Assembly: GCF_004331465.1 (NCBI RefSeq)
Contig: NZ_SJKB01000007.1
Span: 248,001 to 312,000 of the forward strand
Source of the DNA: Kribbella pittospori
GTDB lineage: Bacteria; Actinomycetota; Actinomycetes; Propionibacteriales; Kribbellaceae
DNA: 64,000 nucleotides
Reading direction: 5' to 3'
Shown here: positions 17,401 through 23,825 of the stretch, piece by piece
How the letters are laid out: each line of letters opens with the position of its first letter
Numbering within the stretch: position 1 is the first letter of the stretch
Notes under the pieces: model-generated
What the model was told of the DNA's origin: nothing
The model's input: the letters and a program-made list of their open reading frames with translations, nothing else
The model's database searches: none
Translations under genes and position numbers: made by a program

Positions 17401-17713
17401 GCGCATCGACGTCGATCCCGTCGAGCAGCAAGGCGTACCCCGGTGGCCGGGAGACCAGCACGTGGGCGGGCGCACGCGGCTCGCGTACAGGTTCGAGCAG
17501 GCGCCGGAGCCTTGCGATGTAGGCGTGCAGAGAGGTCATCGCCTTGGCCGGCGGTTCCTCTCCCCAGAGCAGGTCGACCAGCCGATCCACCGGTACGGCG
17601 TACCCGTCGGCGGTCACCAGGATCGCCAGGAGCGCGCGCTGCTTGAGGCCGCCGAGGTCGACGACCGACCCGCCGACCACGAGCTCGATGCCGCCGAGCA
17701 CCCGGACCTGCAT
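14447..17713 (-). CDS. large SARP-type (BTAD + AAA ATPase + TPR) transcriptional regulator
   Basis: A 1088-residue AfsR/large-SARP regulator. Residues 1-95 form the OmpR-type winged helix (MQVRVLGGIELVV, LKQRALLAILV, MTSLHAYIARLRRLL). The BTAD domain follows to about residue 250 (ALDLWRGDAFADV, LALYRSGRQADALDALRRAR). Then comes an NTPase with Walker A SGEPGIGKTSLAQA and Walker B LLVLDDMHWADADS, and a long helical repeat C-terminus. It probably integrates an ATP-dependent signal and binds tandem direct repeats. ATG 17713 lies seven bases after TATTCT (on this strand), suggesting a leaderless transcript. It is divergent from a hemerythrin gene, and three 11-bp-spaced repeats lie between them. 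Confidence 0.88.
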   Translation of the reverse strand: MQVRVLGGIELVVGGSVVDLGGLKQRALLAILVTADGYAVPVDRLVDLLWGEEPPAKAMTSLHAYIARLRRLLEPVREPRAPAHVLVSRPPGYALLLDGIDVDARQFTALLAEASPLITADPAQAETLLRTALDLWRGDAFADVASTTPAIQAEAARLEELRLTAVEDLWATRLALGQHRLAAPELEHLVESHPLRERLWALLALALYRSGRQADALDALRRARRRLVDEAGLDPGIGLRNLEEAVLRQSPDLDLPTSADSAALPGRGEQLLEVRRAMDEATAGSGRVVLVSGEPGIGKTSLAQAVATDAKAAGFRCGWGGWEPDASAPLWGWQQAADQLFGDTGVLQLSGPAPIDAASSTFQLAGTVVEALRSGPASLLVLDDMHWADADSLRLLRRIAATLADVPVLLVVTCRDADADISTAVAEVLAALARLDPVRIELAGLDEDAIRAHVSLNTGVDVDRQVAAAIRSRTDGNPFYINEFVRLLANAGDLTDPAAPSWQEVPGGVRDVVRQRLTQLPDETGDILAAAAVLGRSFDLDVVAAAAGVTAEAVDDSVEAALRCGLLEEETPSRYRFTHALVRDAIYRSLPAPARARAHARAAQALERQRIGHLEPHTAQLAEHYRLAGSVHARSAWTFANRGARRAAERSAHDEALRLFRMAAELQDRDPMATAEEREAVLTGLGRAQHWMARPVEAWVSLADAARSALARGDAVAAAHALLVISERNIWTWRDYAAPDQVAIQLWDQVLAALPASETLLRAHVQATLAVELLYQPESADRATSLATDALLTTRQAGSPQQLLPVLQLTHLAMERPDLLDRRAAIADELVILAGRHDDVSGLAAALCMRAVDRAERGAWEQAVADMHRAERIAAQHQFVPVLLVAGSALALERQAVGDFAAAETALERIVMLQSTVSMAPLALGIGQLATMRMIQGRLAELEPALREAALHQLVLRDLHALALIACSRTDEARIMLGDWAEQRPLLRDFLWIGMTGIRARVWIEFGDQRAIADLRDQLTPYADRLAVGGMGAFFLGSVRHTLGHLALAAGDRAAARELLRAALDTHRRLGLEAHAAATAALLRQAEQ

Positions 17714-17739
17714 GATTCGCAGAATAGGGCGCACTGCGG

Positions 17740-17768
17740 TGCAAGCCGTCTGCAATTCAGCCGCAAGA
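17740..17768. promoter_or_regulatory. candidate SARP operator: three direct repeats at 11-bp steps
   Basis: TGCAA at 17740, TGCAA at 17751 and CGCAA at 17762 stand exactly one helical turn apart in the gap between the SARP regulator and hemerythrin. SARP proteins typically bind heptamer direct repeats with this spacing a few bases upstream of the -10. CAGAGT (17778-17783) is a possible hemerythrin -10. Confidence 0.5.
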
Positions 17769-17818
17769 CACCGCGCGCAGAGTGGACTCGTACCGCATCC
17801 GCGCTCAGGAGGGCAGCC

Positions 17819-18496
17819 GTGACCGCAGCCGAACAACCGACCGAACTCGTCGACACCCGCGACATGATCGTGGTCCACACGGCCTTCCGGCGCGAGTTCC
17901 GGCTCGCGCCCGGCCTGGTTCGCGCAGTCGAGGACGGTGACACCCGGCGGGCCGGCACGATCTGTGCGCATCTGGAGTTCCTGACCAGCGTCCTGCACCT
18001 CCACCACACGGGCGAGGACCGGCTGCTGTGGCCGAAGCTGCTCGAGCGGGTGCCGGAGGAGCTGGCGCCGATCGTGCACCTGATGGAGGCACAGCACGAG
18101 CGGGTCGCGGCCGTGCTGGAGGACATCGAGCGGGTGCGTGCGCAGTGGCGCTCCACCGCACGGCCGGCGGAGCGGGACGAGCTCGCGCGGCTGCTGGACG
18201 AGCTCTACGTCGGTCTCTGCGAGCATCTGGACGCGGAGGAGGAGCGCCTGCTGCCGATCGCGGCCCGCAACGTCACGGAGGAGGAGTGGCTGCAGCTCGG
18301 CGAGGAAGGTGTCAAGGGACTCCCGAAGCCGGAGCTCCCTCTGGTGCTGGGGATGATGCAGTACGAGGGCGACCCGGAGGTCGTGGCCGAGATCGTCAGC
18401 CACACCCCGTGGCTGATCCGGTCCGTCGTCCCGATGCTGTCCCGCCGGGCCTTCCGCAAGCACGCACTCGCCGTCCACGGCACCGCCACGCCGTGA
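17819..18496 (+). CDS. hemerythrin HHE-domain protein
   Basis: A 225-residue four-helix hemerythrin-like protein. Candidate iron ligands occur in the expected order: His20 (VVHTAFRREF), the HLHHTGED cluster (residues 60-67), MEAQHERV (His93) and CEHLDAEEERLLP (His136, Glu140). Such proteins bind a di-iron centre and sense or buffer oxygen or nitric oxide. GTG 17819 follows AGGAGG at good spacing. It is divergent from the SARP regulator, which is the most likely controller. A C-terminal part of about 70 residues extends beyond the HHE domain (LVLGMMQYEGDPEVVAEIV), as in other actinobacterial members. Confidence 0.85.
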   Translation: MTAAEQPTELVDTRDMIVVHTAFRREFRLAPGLVRAVEDGDTRRAGTICAHLEFLTSVLHLHHTGEDRLLWPKLLERVPEELAPIVHLMEAQHERVAAVLEDIERVRAQWRSTARPAERDELARLLDELYVGLCEHLDAEEERLLPIAARNVTEEEWLQLGEEGVKGLPKPELPLVLGMMQYEGDPEVVAEIVSHTPWLIRSVVPMLSRRAFRKHALAVHGTATP

Positions 18497-18524
18497 TTGC
18501 CGGCATACCGATCCGGCAACGACG
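18497..18524. promoter_or_regulatory. TTGCCGG-N9-CCGGCAA palindrome, copy 2 of shared motif
   Basis: The perfect 7-bp inverted repeat (18497-18519) begins on the base after the hemerythrin stop and lies about 80 bases before the lipoprotein start. Bases 18500-18524 repeat the sequence at 14416-14440 with one change. It may be an operator shared by the AhpD-like and lipoprotein genes. Confidence 0.5.
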
Positions 18525-18598
18525 CTACGGACTCGGCACACTGGTCTGGGTATGGTTCACCCGGTCGGTTGTGAGGCAGCTGAGACGAGGTGGTCGGA

Positions 18599-19900
18599 GT
18601 GCGGCGGATGCTCGCCGCGGCGCTGGCGGTGGTGTGTGGCACAACAGTGCTGACCGCCTGCTCCTCGGATCCGGTTCCCACCGACGTGGCGGTCGGCTGG
18701 TCCGGTGACGGCCGGACCGCGGTCCAGGTCAGCTGGAAGGACGACAACGCCCCGAACCGGATCACGATCGAGGGTGTGCTCAGCGAGAGCCCGTCGTACG
18801 TGAAGTACGTCGGCGCGGGCGAAGCGAACAGCTGGGACATCCCGACGTCGGCCTTCCCGCCGGACGGGAACTACCGGGTGGCGGTCGCCATCGGGACCTC
18901 GCAGGGTGGGGTGACCAGCAAGCTCGCCCGCTCTGCCGTCTTCGACACCGACGGGCCGGTCGGGCCGAGTGCGGCGACGGTGGCACCGGCGGGCCGATCG
19001 GGCGCGCTGATGCAGTGGACGGTGCCGGTGGTGCCGCAGGACTTCACTCCGGACGACCCGCTGGATGTGAAGGGGCCGCGCACCCAGAAGTACGTGCCGA
19101 TGGTTGGCAAGCCCGGTGAGCAGTTGCGACCGGTCGGTCCGGCGACGACGTCGACGCGCCAGGTGATCAACAGCCTCAAGCCGCCGTACGTGTTCCAGGT
19201 CCGGACGCAGAACGAGTGGAGCACCCGGCTCGGTGGGCAGGTGCTCGGCCTGACCAGCTCGATCAGCGCGGCGATGCCGGGACTGGCCCAGTTCAGCCTG
19301 CCGATCCGCGCCCGCGGCCGGGTCATCCTGCAACAGGTGGCGTGCGAGCCGGAGACGCCGTGCACCCAGCGACGGGCCACGCCGGCCGGGGTGCCGATCG
19401 TCGTACTCACGCAGGTGATTCCCGGTGGCCGCTGGACCCCGGTCGCCCGCGGTAAGACGACGGCGGGTGGGCACTACGACATCGGGGTTCCGACCGGTGG
19501 CAGCCGCCCGTACACGGTCTCGGTCCCGAACTACACCAAGCCCGGTCTGCTCACGAGTACGTCGAACAGCCGGCCGACGTACGTCCGCAACGTGGTCCGG
19601 GTCGTGTCGGCCGGGTTCGTCGGCGGGCTGACGGTCAAGAAGCGCGGGTCGACCGTCACCGCGTTCGCGACCATCAAGCCGGCCATGAGCTCGACCGCGA
19701 CGCTGCAGGTGTGGAACCGCGTGCTGCGCCGGTGGGTCGGCGTCAAGGCGACGCCGATCCGCAACGGCCAGACGTCGCTGGCGTTCCGGGCGGGCTCGGC
19801 GGGGACCTTCGCCTACCGGTTCGTGCTGCCGGCCGCGACGATGTACGGCCGCTCGATGAGCGGGACGATCACGCAGCACCTGGTGCTATACGTCCGCTGA
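18599..19900 (+). CDS. lipoprotein of unknown function with Ig/fibronectin-like content
   Basis: A 433-residue exported protein. The signal peptide MRRMLAAALAVVCGTTVLTACSS contains a lipobox LTAC, so it should be a lipid-anchored surface protein. The rest is rich in beta-strand, Thr, Val and Gly, with repeating patterns such as RVAVAIGTSQGG, PYVFQVRTQNEW and the C-terminal VWNRVLRRWVGVKA / TFAYRFVLPA, which look like fibronectin/Ig-type modules. I do not recognise a family. GTG 18599 is preferred over GTG 18590 because it puts GAGG at eight bases and gives a standard signal peptide. The 3' end overlaps the convergent DedA gene by 15 bases. Confidence 0.7.
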   Translation: MRRMLAAALAVVCGTTVLTACSSDPVPTDVAVGWSGDGRTAVQVSWKDDNAPNRITIEGVLSESPSYVKYVGAGEANSWDIPTSAFPPDGNYRVAVAIGTSQGGVTSKLARSAVFDTDGPVGPSAATVAPAGRSGALMQWTVPVVPQDFTPDDPLDVKGPRTQKYVPMVGKPGEQLRPVGPATTSTRQVINSLKPPYVFQVRTQNEWSTRLGGQVLGLTSSISAAMPGLAQFSLPIRARGRVILQQVACEPETPCTQRRATPAGVPIVVLTQVIPGGRWTPVARGKTTAGGHYDIGVPTGGSRPYTVSVPNYTKPGLLTSTSNSRPTYVRNVVRVVSAGFVGGLTVKKRGSTVTAFATIKPAMSSTATLQVWNRVLRRWVGVKATPIRNGQTSLAFRAGSAGTFAYRFVLPAATMYGRSMSGTITQHLVLYVR

Positions 19901-20539
19901 CTCCGGCTCCCGCACCGCGGCGGTCTCCCGGTGCCGGCGGCGGATCCGGTAGTACGTGTACGCCGCGACCGCGCCGAGCGCGAGCACGACCAGGGCCCAG
20001 ACCGACAACTGGCCGAAGATCTTGTCGGCGTTGTCGCCGATGTTGTACGCGACGATGCCGATCGTGGTCGCCCAGGCGATCCCGCCGGCCGCGTTGGCGG
20101 CCAGGAACTTGGGGTAGGGCATCCGCAGCATGCCCGCCATCGGACCCGCGAAGATCCGCAGCAGCGCCACGAACCGGCCGAAGAAGACCGTCCAGACGCC
20201 GTACTTGTGGAAGTACTTCTCGGCCTTGACGATCCGGTCCTCGGAGAAGTGGTGGAACCGGCGTCCGAGCCGCTCGAACAGGCTCCGGCCCGCCTTCCGG
20301 CCGATGTAGTACCCGACGGAGTCGCCGACGATCGCGCCGGTGGCCGCCGCCGCGATGACGAACTCGAGATGCAGGTTGCCCTGCGACGCCAGCAACGCGG
20401 CCGCGATCAGCGTCGTCTCACCGGGTAACGGAACCCCCATGCTCTCGACGCCGATGACAAGGCCGACCACCAGGTACGCGACGATCGCCACCCCGCCCGT
20501 CGGGACCATGATCGCGAGCGCGTGCAACGGTTCCCCCAT
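19886..20539 (-). CDS. DedA/SNARE-associated family membrane protein
   Basis: A 217-residue polytopic protein of the DedA family, now regarded as lipid flippases or scramblases. Family motifs: GVPLPGETTLIAAALLASQG, GDSVGYYIGRKAGRSL, and the F-G-R-F motif in VFFGRFVALLRIFAGPMAGMLRMPYPKFLAANAAGGIAWA. The C-terminus is Arg-rich and cytoplasmic. Convergent with, and overlapping, the lipoprotein gene by 15 bases. No operon partner is seen on its strand; the SPFH gene lies 46 bases upstream but its stop faces this start. Confidence 0.88.
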   Translation of the reverse strand: MGEPLHALAIMVPTGGVAIVAYLVVGLVIGVESMGVPLPGETTLIAAALLASQGNLHLEFVIAAAATGAIVGDSVGYYIGRKAGRSLFERLGRRFHHFSEDRIVKAEKYFHKYGVWTVFFGRFVALLRIFAGPMAGMLRMPYPKFLAANAAGGIAWATTIGIVAYNIGDNADKIFGQLSVWALVVLALGAVAAYTYYRIRRRHRETAAVREPESADV

Positions 20540-20585
20540 GCACCCATAGTGACATCCGGGGTCAACCGATTACGGGACGAGGCAA

Positions 20586-21473
20586 CTATTTCAGGGGATT
20601 CTCAGGGCTGTGGCCGTTGGTGTCGGGAGGAATCTCCGGAAGATAGCCGTTGAACGCCTTGGTGACGTTCTGTAGCGCGGAGGTGACCTCGGACGGGATC
20701 ACCCAGAACGTGTTGCCCGGGCCCTTGGCCAGTTCGGGCAGCATCTGCAGGTACTGGTACGCGAGCAGCTTCGGGTCCGGGTCGTTGCGGTGGATCGCCT
20801 CGAACACCGTGTCGATCGCCTTGGCCTGACCCTCGGCCCGCAGGATCGCGGCCTGCCGGTCGCCCTCCGCGGTCAGGATCCTGGACTGGCGCTGGCCCTC
20901 GGCGGTGAGGATCGTGGCCCGCTTCTCGCGGTCCGCCCGCATCTGCTTCTCCATCGACTCCTTGATCGATGCCGGCGGGTCGATCGCCTTCAGCTCGACC
21001 CGGTTCACCCGGATGCCCCACTTGCCGGAGGCCTCGTCGAGTACGCCGCGCAGGGTGGAGTTGATGTGCTCCCGCGACGTCAGCACCTTCTCCAGGTCCA
21101 GGCTGCCGATGACGTTTCGCAGCGTCGTGACGGTGAGCTGCTCGATCGCCTGGATGTAGTTGGCGATCTCGTACGCCGCCGCCCGCGGATCGGTGACCTG
21201 GACGTACAGCACCGTGTCGATGTCGACGACCAGGTTGTCCTCGGTGATCACCGACCGCGGTTCGAACGAGATCACCTGCTCGCGCAGGTCGATCAGCTGC
21301 CGGGGCCGGTCGATGAACGGGATCACGACGTTCAGCCCGGGTTCGAGCGTGCGCAGGTAGCGGCCGAGGCGCTCGACGTTGCTGGCCCGCGCCTGCGGGA
21401 TGATCCGGACGGTCCGAAGGACCAGGACGACGGCGAGCAGGGCGACGACCAGCCCGATGATCAGTTCGGCCAT
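20586..21473 (-). CDS. SPFH/band-7 (stomatin-like) membrane protein
   Basis: A 295-residue protein with one N-terminal membrane helix (ELIIGLVVALLAVVLVLRTV) and a full SPFH domain: VERLGRYLRTLEPGLNVVIPFIDRP, DNLVVDIDTVLYVQVTDPRAAAYEI, IGSLDLEKVLTSREHIN and the helical EKQMRADREKRATILTAEGQRQ repeats. Members oligomerise in the membrane and support membrane-bound proteases or lipid domains. It overlaps the upstream NfeD gene by 13 bases, the standard NfeD-stomatin operon. The C-terminal IPPDTNGHSPENPLK is unstructured. Confidence 0.92.
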   Translation of the reverse strand: MAELIIGLVVALLAVVLVLRTVRIIPQARASNVERLGRYLRTLEPGLNVVIPFIDRPRQLIDLREQVISFEPRSVITEDNLVVDIDTVLYVQVTDPRAAAYEIANYIQAIEQLTVTTLRNVIGSLDLEKVLTSREHINSTLRGVLDEASGKWGIRVNRVELKAIDPPASIKESMEKQMRADREKRATILTAEGQRQSRILTAEGDRQAAILRAEGQAKAIDTVFEAIHRNDPDPKLLAYQYLQMLPELAKGPGNTFWVIPSEVTSALQNVTKAFNGYLPEIPPDTNGHSPENPLK

Positions 21474-21907
21474 GGATCCTCCTGAGGATGGACGAGGGCG
21501 GTGGCCCCCTCGATGGCGAAGACATCCACCCGGGTGCCTGCGGGGATGAGCAGGTCCGGGTCGTACGACCGGGCACTCCACTCCTCGCCGCCGATCTTGA
21601 CCCGGCCGGGATCGCGGCCGCACGGGGTCAGCACCACGGCCTCGCGCCCGATCAGCGCCGCGACGCCGGTCCGCAGCTGCGGGTGCGATCTCAGGTGCCG
21701 TCGCGCGACCGGCCGGACCAGCGTGATCATCGCGCCGGCCGTGACGGCGAACGCGAGGAGTTGCAGGCCGGTCGGGAGCCCGAGACCGGCGACTCCGGCC
21801 GCGGCCAGCGCGGCGACGGCGAGCAGGAGCAGATCAAGGGTTGCCGTCATCAACTCGGCGGTGCCGAGGACGGCGGCGATGATCAACCACAAAAGCCAGG
21901 ACTCCAT
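21461..21907 (-). CDS. NfeD family membrane protein
   Basis: A 148-residue short NfeD: two or three hydrophobic helices (WLLWLIIAAVLGTAELM, LDLLLLAVAALAAAGVAGLGL, LLAFAVTAGAMITLV) followed by an OB-fold domain (GREAVVLTPCGRDPGRVKIGGEEWSARSYDPDLLIPAGTRVDVFAIEGATALVH). It lacks the protease domain of long NfeD proteins. It is the upstream partner of the SPFH gene, which it overlaps by 13 bases. Probably helps assemble the stomatin oligomer. Confidence 0.9.
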   Translation of the reverse strand: MESWLLWLIIAAVLGTAELMTATLDLLLLAVAALAAAGVAGLGLPTGLQLLAFAVTAGAMITLVRPVARRHLRSHPQLRTGVAALIGREAVVLTPCGRDPGRVKIGGEEWSARSYDPDLLIPAGTRVDVFAIEGATALVHPQEDPWPN

Positions 21908-21979
21908 ATGACCACCCGCCGGCGGAGAGAACCTCTCTTTCGAAGGTACCTCTGGATACGCGGGAAGGCAGCTAACGGT

Positions 21980-22546
21980 TCAGCTATCTTGTGGCGGCTT
22001 CCCGGTCGGTACGACGGCCAGCAGGGTGCTGATCATCCGGCTACCGGCCGGATGGTTGGCCGGGCCGCGGCCCTTCTTGTAGCGGTCGACCAGGTCCCTG
22101 AGCTCCTCCCCGAACTGCGTGGCCTCCTCATGGGTGAGCCACAGCCGGGACCGGCTCAGCGAGCTGACGTCGTCCCAGGGGTCGTCGGCGGCGACCTGCT
22201 CGAACTGCTCGAGGACCCGGTCCGCCGTCGTCCGCATGATCGTCTGGCTGGCGACCCGGCCCACGTTGTTCGACTGCGACGAGATCATCAGGCTGGCACC
22301 CCGTGACCGCCAGGGCCGCTCCCGGCCGTCGCCGGAGTCCTCGGCGCGCTCGATGATGCCCCAGCGCTCCAGCGCTCGCAGGTGGTAGCTCATCGCCGAC
22401 GGAGTCAGTCCGACCAGCTCCGCACACTCGGTCGCGGTCAGCACGTTGCCGTCGTAGAGCTCGTCCATGACCCGCTGCCGGGCCGGGTGCGCCAGGGCGC
22501 GGATCGCCCGCGGATCGGTGATCACCACGGGTTTCTTCTTGGCCAC
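21980..22546 (-). CDS. ArsR-type winged-helix transcriptional regulator
   Basis: About 188 residues. The N-terminal winged helix is typical: AIRALAHPARQRVMDELYDG, then the recognition region ATECAELVGLTPSAMSYHLRALERWGII and the wing. A C-terminal helical domain (LEQFEQVAADDPWDDVSSLSRSRLWLTHEEATQFGEELRDLVDRY) is the effector or dimer part seen in drug-exporter repressors. I chose GTG 22546 (VAKKKPVVITDPRAIRAL); a longer ATG start at 22600 would lie inside operator 1 and leave only four bases to the divergent MFS gene. Divergence from the exporter, and the two palindromes between them, suggest it represses the exporter and itself. Confidence 0.8.
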   Translation of the reverse strand: MAKKKPVVITDPRAIRALAHPARQRVMDELYDGNVLTATECAELVGLTPSAMSYHLRALERWGIIERAEDSGDGRERPWRSRGASLMISSQSNNVGRVASQTIMRTTADRVLEQFEQVAADDPWDDVSSLSRSRLWLTHEEATQFGEELRDLVDRYKKGRGPANHPAGSRMISTLLAVVPTGKPPQDS

Positions 22547-22567
22547 GAGGTCAGCGTAGCCAATCCC

Positions 22568-22621
22568 TTGACGATCCGGAATATGAAGCAGTAGCTTCAC
22601 AACTATGAAGCAATCACTTCA
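22568..22621 (+). promoter_or_regulatory. leaderless promoter of the MFS gene with two operators
   Basis: TTGACG (22568-22573), an 18-base spacer and TAGCTT (22592-22597) put the transcript start at the ATG (22605). Palindrome 1 TGAAGCAGTAGCTTCA (22584-22599) covers the -10; palindrome 2 TGAAGCAATCACTTCA (22606-22621) covers the first codons. Their centres are 22 bp apart, two helical turns, so two repressor dimers could bind one face. Confidence 0.75.
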
Positions 22622-23816
22622 GACTTCGATCTGGTCCTTCCCCGACATCCGGCTGGTGCTGCCGGCCCGCGCGCTGTCCTACGCGGGTGACTCGGTGGCG
22701 CTGGTCGCGTTGATGCTGCGCGTGTCCCACGACGGCGGACCCGGCGCGATCACGGCCCTGCTGCTGGCGTTCGCCGTACCGACCGTCGCGATGATCCCGT
22801 TGGCGGGCCGGATCGTGGACGGGCACGACTCCCGCACAGTCCTGGTCTGGGCGTCCTTGCTTCAGGCGATCGCAGGAGTCGGCCTGGCCTTCAGCCACGG
22901 CTTGGCCGAGACCCTGGCGCTGGTCTGCGTGCTGCAGGTTGGCCAGGCCGTGGCCGGACCGGCCTGGGGTGCACTCATCCCACGCATCGTCGGTGACGAG
23001 CTGGTCGGCAAGACGACCGGTACCAGCCAGGCGCTCATCGGCGTCGCCACCCTGGCCGGGTCCGCCGTCGGCGGGGTGCTCGTCGGTTGGTCGGGGGACC
23101 GTGGTGCCCTCCTGCTCGACGCCCTGACCTTCCTTGTCCTCGGCCTGGTCGCCCGGCTGGTCACCACCCGCCGCCGTCCCGAGCCGGGAGCTGTCCGGGA
23201 GCCCGGTGCGCTGATGGCAGGTCTGCGCAGTCTGTACGGCGACTCACTGCTCCGGATCCTGGTGACGTGCCTGTGGGTCTTCGTGCTCACGGGGGAGGCG
23301 GTCAACGTCGTCGAGGTGTTCCTGGTCACCGACGAGGTTGGACTCGGCGCATCGGGCTACGGCTGGCTGATGGCCGCCCAGGGAGCCGGAGCGATCCTCG
23401 GAGCCTGGGGCAGTGGTCGCTTGGTGACGGCTGCGTCCCGCTCCCGGGCCTTGCTGGCCGGGATGGCCGCCATCGGCGGTTCGTGTGTGCTCATGGGTCT
23501 GTCGCATGACGTGGTCACGCTGGCCATCGGGTGCCTGGCGGTCGGAGCCGGCAGCGGCATGCTCAACGCCGCCTGCAGCACCCTGATCGTCACCCGGACG
23601 GCCGAGCACGTCCGCGGACGGGTCGTCGCAGCGCTGGGCGGCACGGTCCGGGGCTGCAGTCTGATCGCGCTTCCCCTGGGTGGTCTGCTCGGTGCGGTAC
23701 TCGGGACCCGGATGACCTTCGTGACCTGCGGGATCACCGGTGTGGTGACCGCCGCGATCGCCGCCGTACTCCTGGTGCGAACAAAGGATTCGGTTGTGGA
23801 GGCGGTCAGTCACTAG
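22605..23816 (+). CDS. MFS exporter controlled by the divergent ArsR-like regulator
   Basis: A 403-residue major facilitator with about 12 hydrophobic segments: ALSYAGDSVALVALMLRV, AGRIVDGHDSRTVLVWAS (the loop 2-3 motif), QALIGVATLAGSAVGGVLVGW, and repeated Gly-rich helices in the second half (GYGWLMAAQGAGAILGAWGSGRL). The DHA-type layout suggests a small-molecule or drug exporter. There is no ribosome binding site in front of the ATG and the promoter places the transcript start there, so it is probably leaderless. It ends nine bases before lysS. Confidence 0.85.
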   Translation: MKQSLQTSIWSFPDIRLVLPARALSYAGDSVALVALMLRVSHDGGPGAITALLLAFAVPTVAMIPLAGRIVDGHDSRTVLVWASLLQAIAGVGLAFSHGLAETLALVCVLQVGQAVAGPAWGALIPRIVGDELVGKTTGTSQALIGVATLAGSAVGGVLVGWSGDRGALLLDALTFLVLGLVARLVTTRRRPEPGAVREPGALMAGLRSLYGDSLLRILVTCLWVFVLTGEAVNVVEVFLVTDEVGLGASGYGWLMAAQGAGAILGAWGSGRLVTAASRSRALLAGMAAIGGSCVLMGLSHDVVTLAIGCLAVGAGSGMLNAACSTLIVTRTAEHVRGRVVAALGGTVRGCSLIALPLGGLLGAVLGTRMTFVTCGITGVVTAAIAAVLLVRTKDSVVEAVSH

Positions 23817-23825
23817 CCTTTAGCC

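Noticed and set aside
15422..17818. Plus-strand frame running into the hemerythrin gene from 15422
   Set aside because: Antisense shadow of the SARP gene; no domain before 17819, where a good ribosome site and the HHE region begin.
17713..18541. Minus-strand frame extending the SARP regulator upstream to 18541
   Set aside because: It lies antisense to the hemerythrin gene, and the winged helix starts at 17713.
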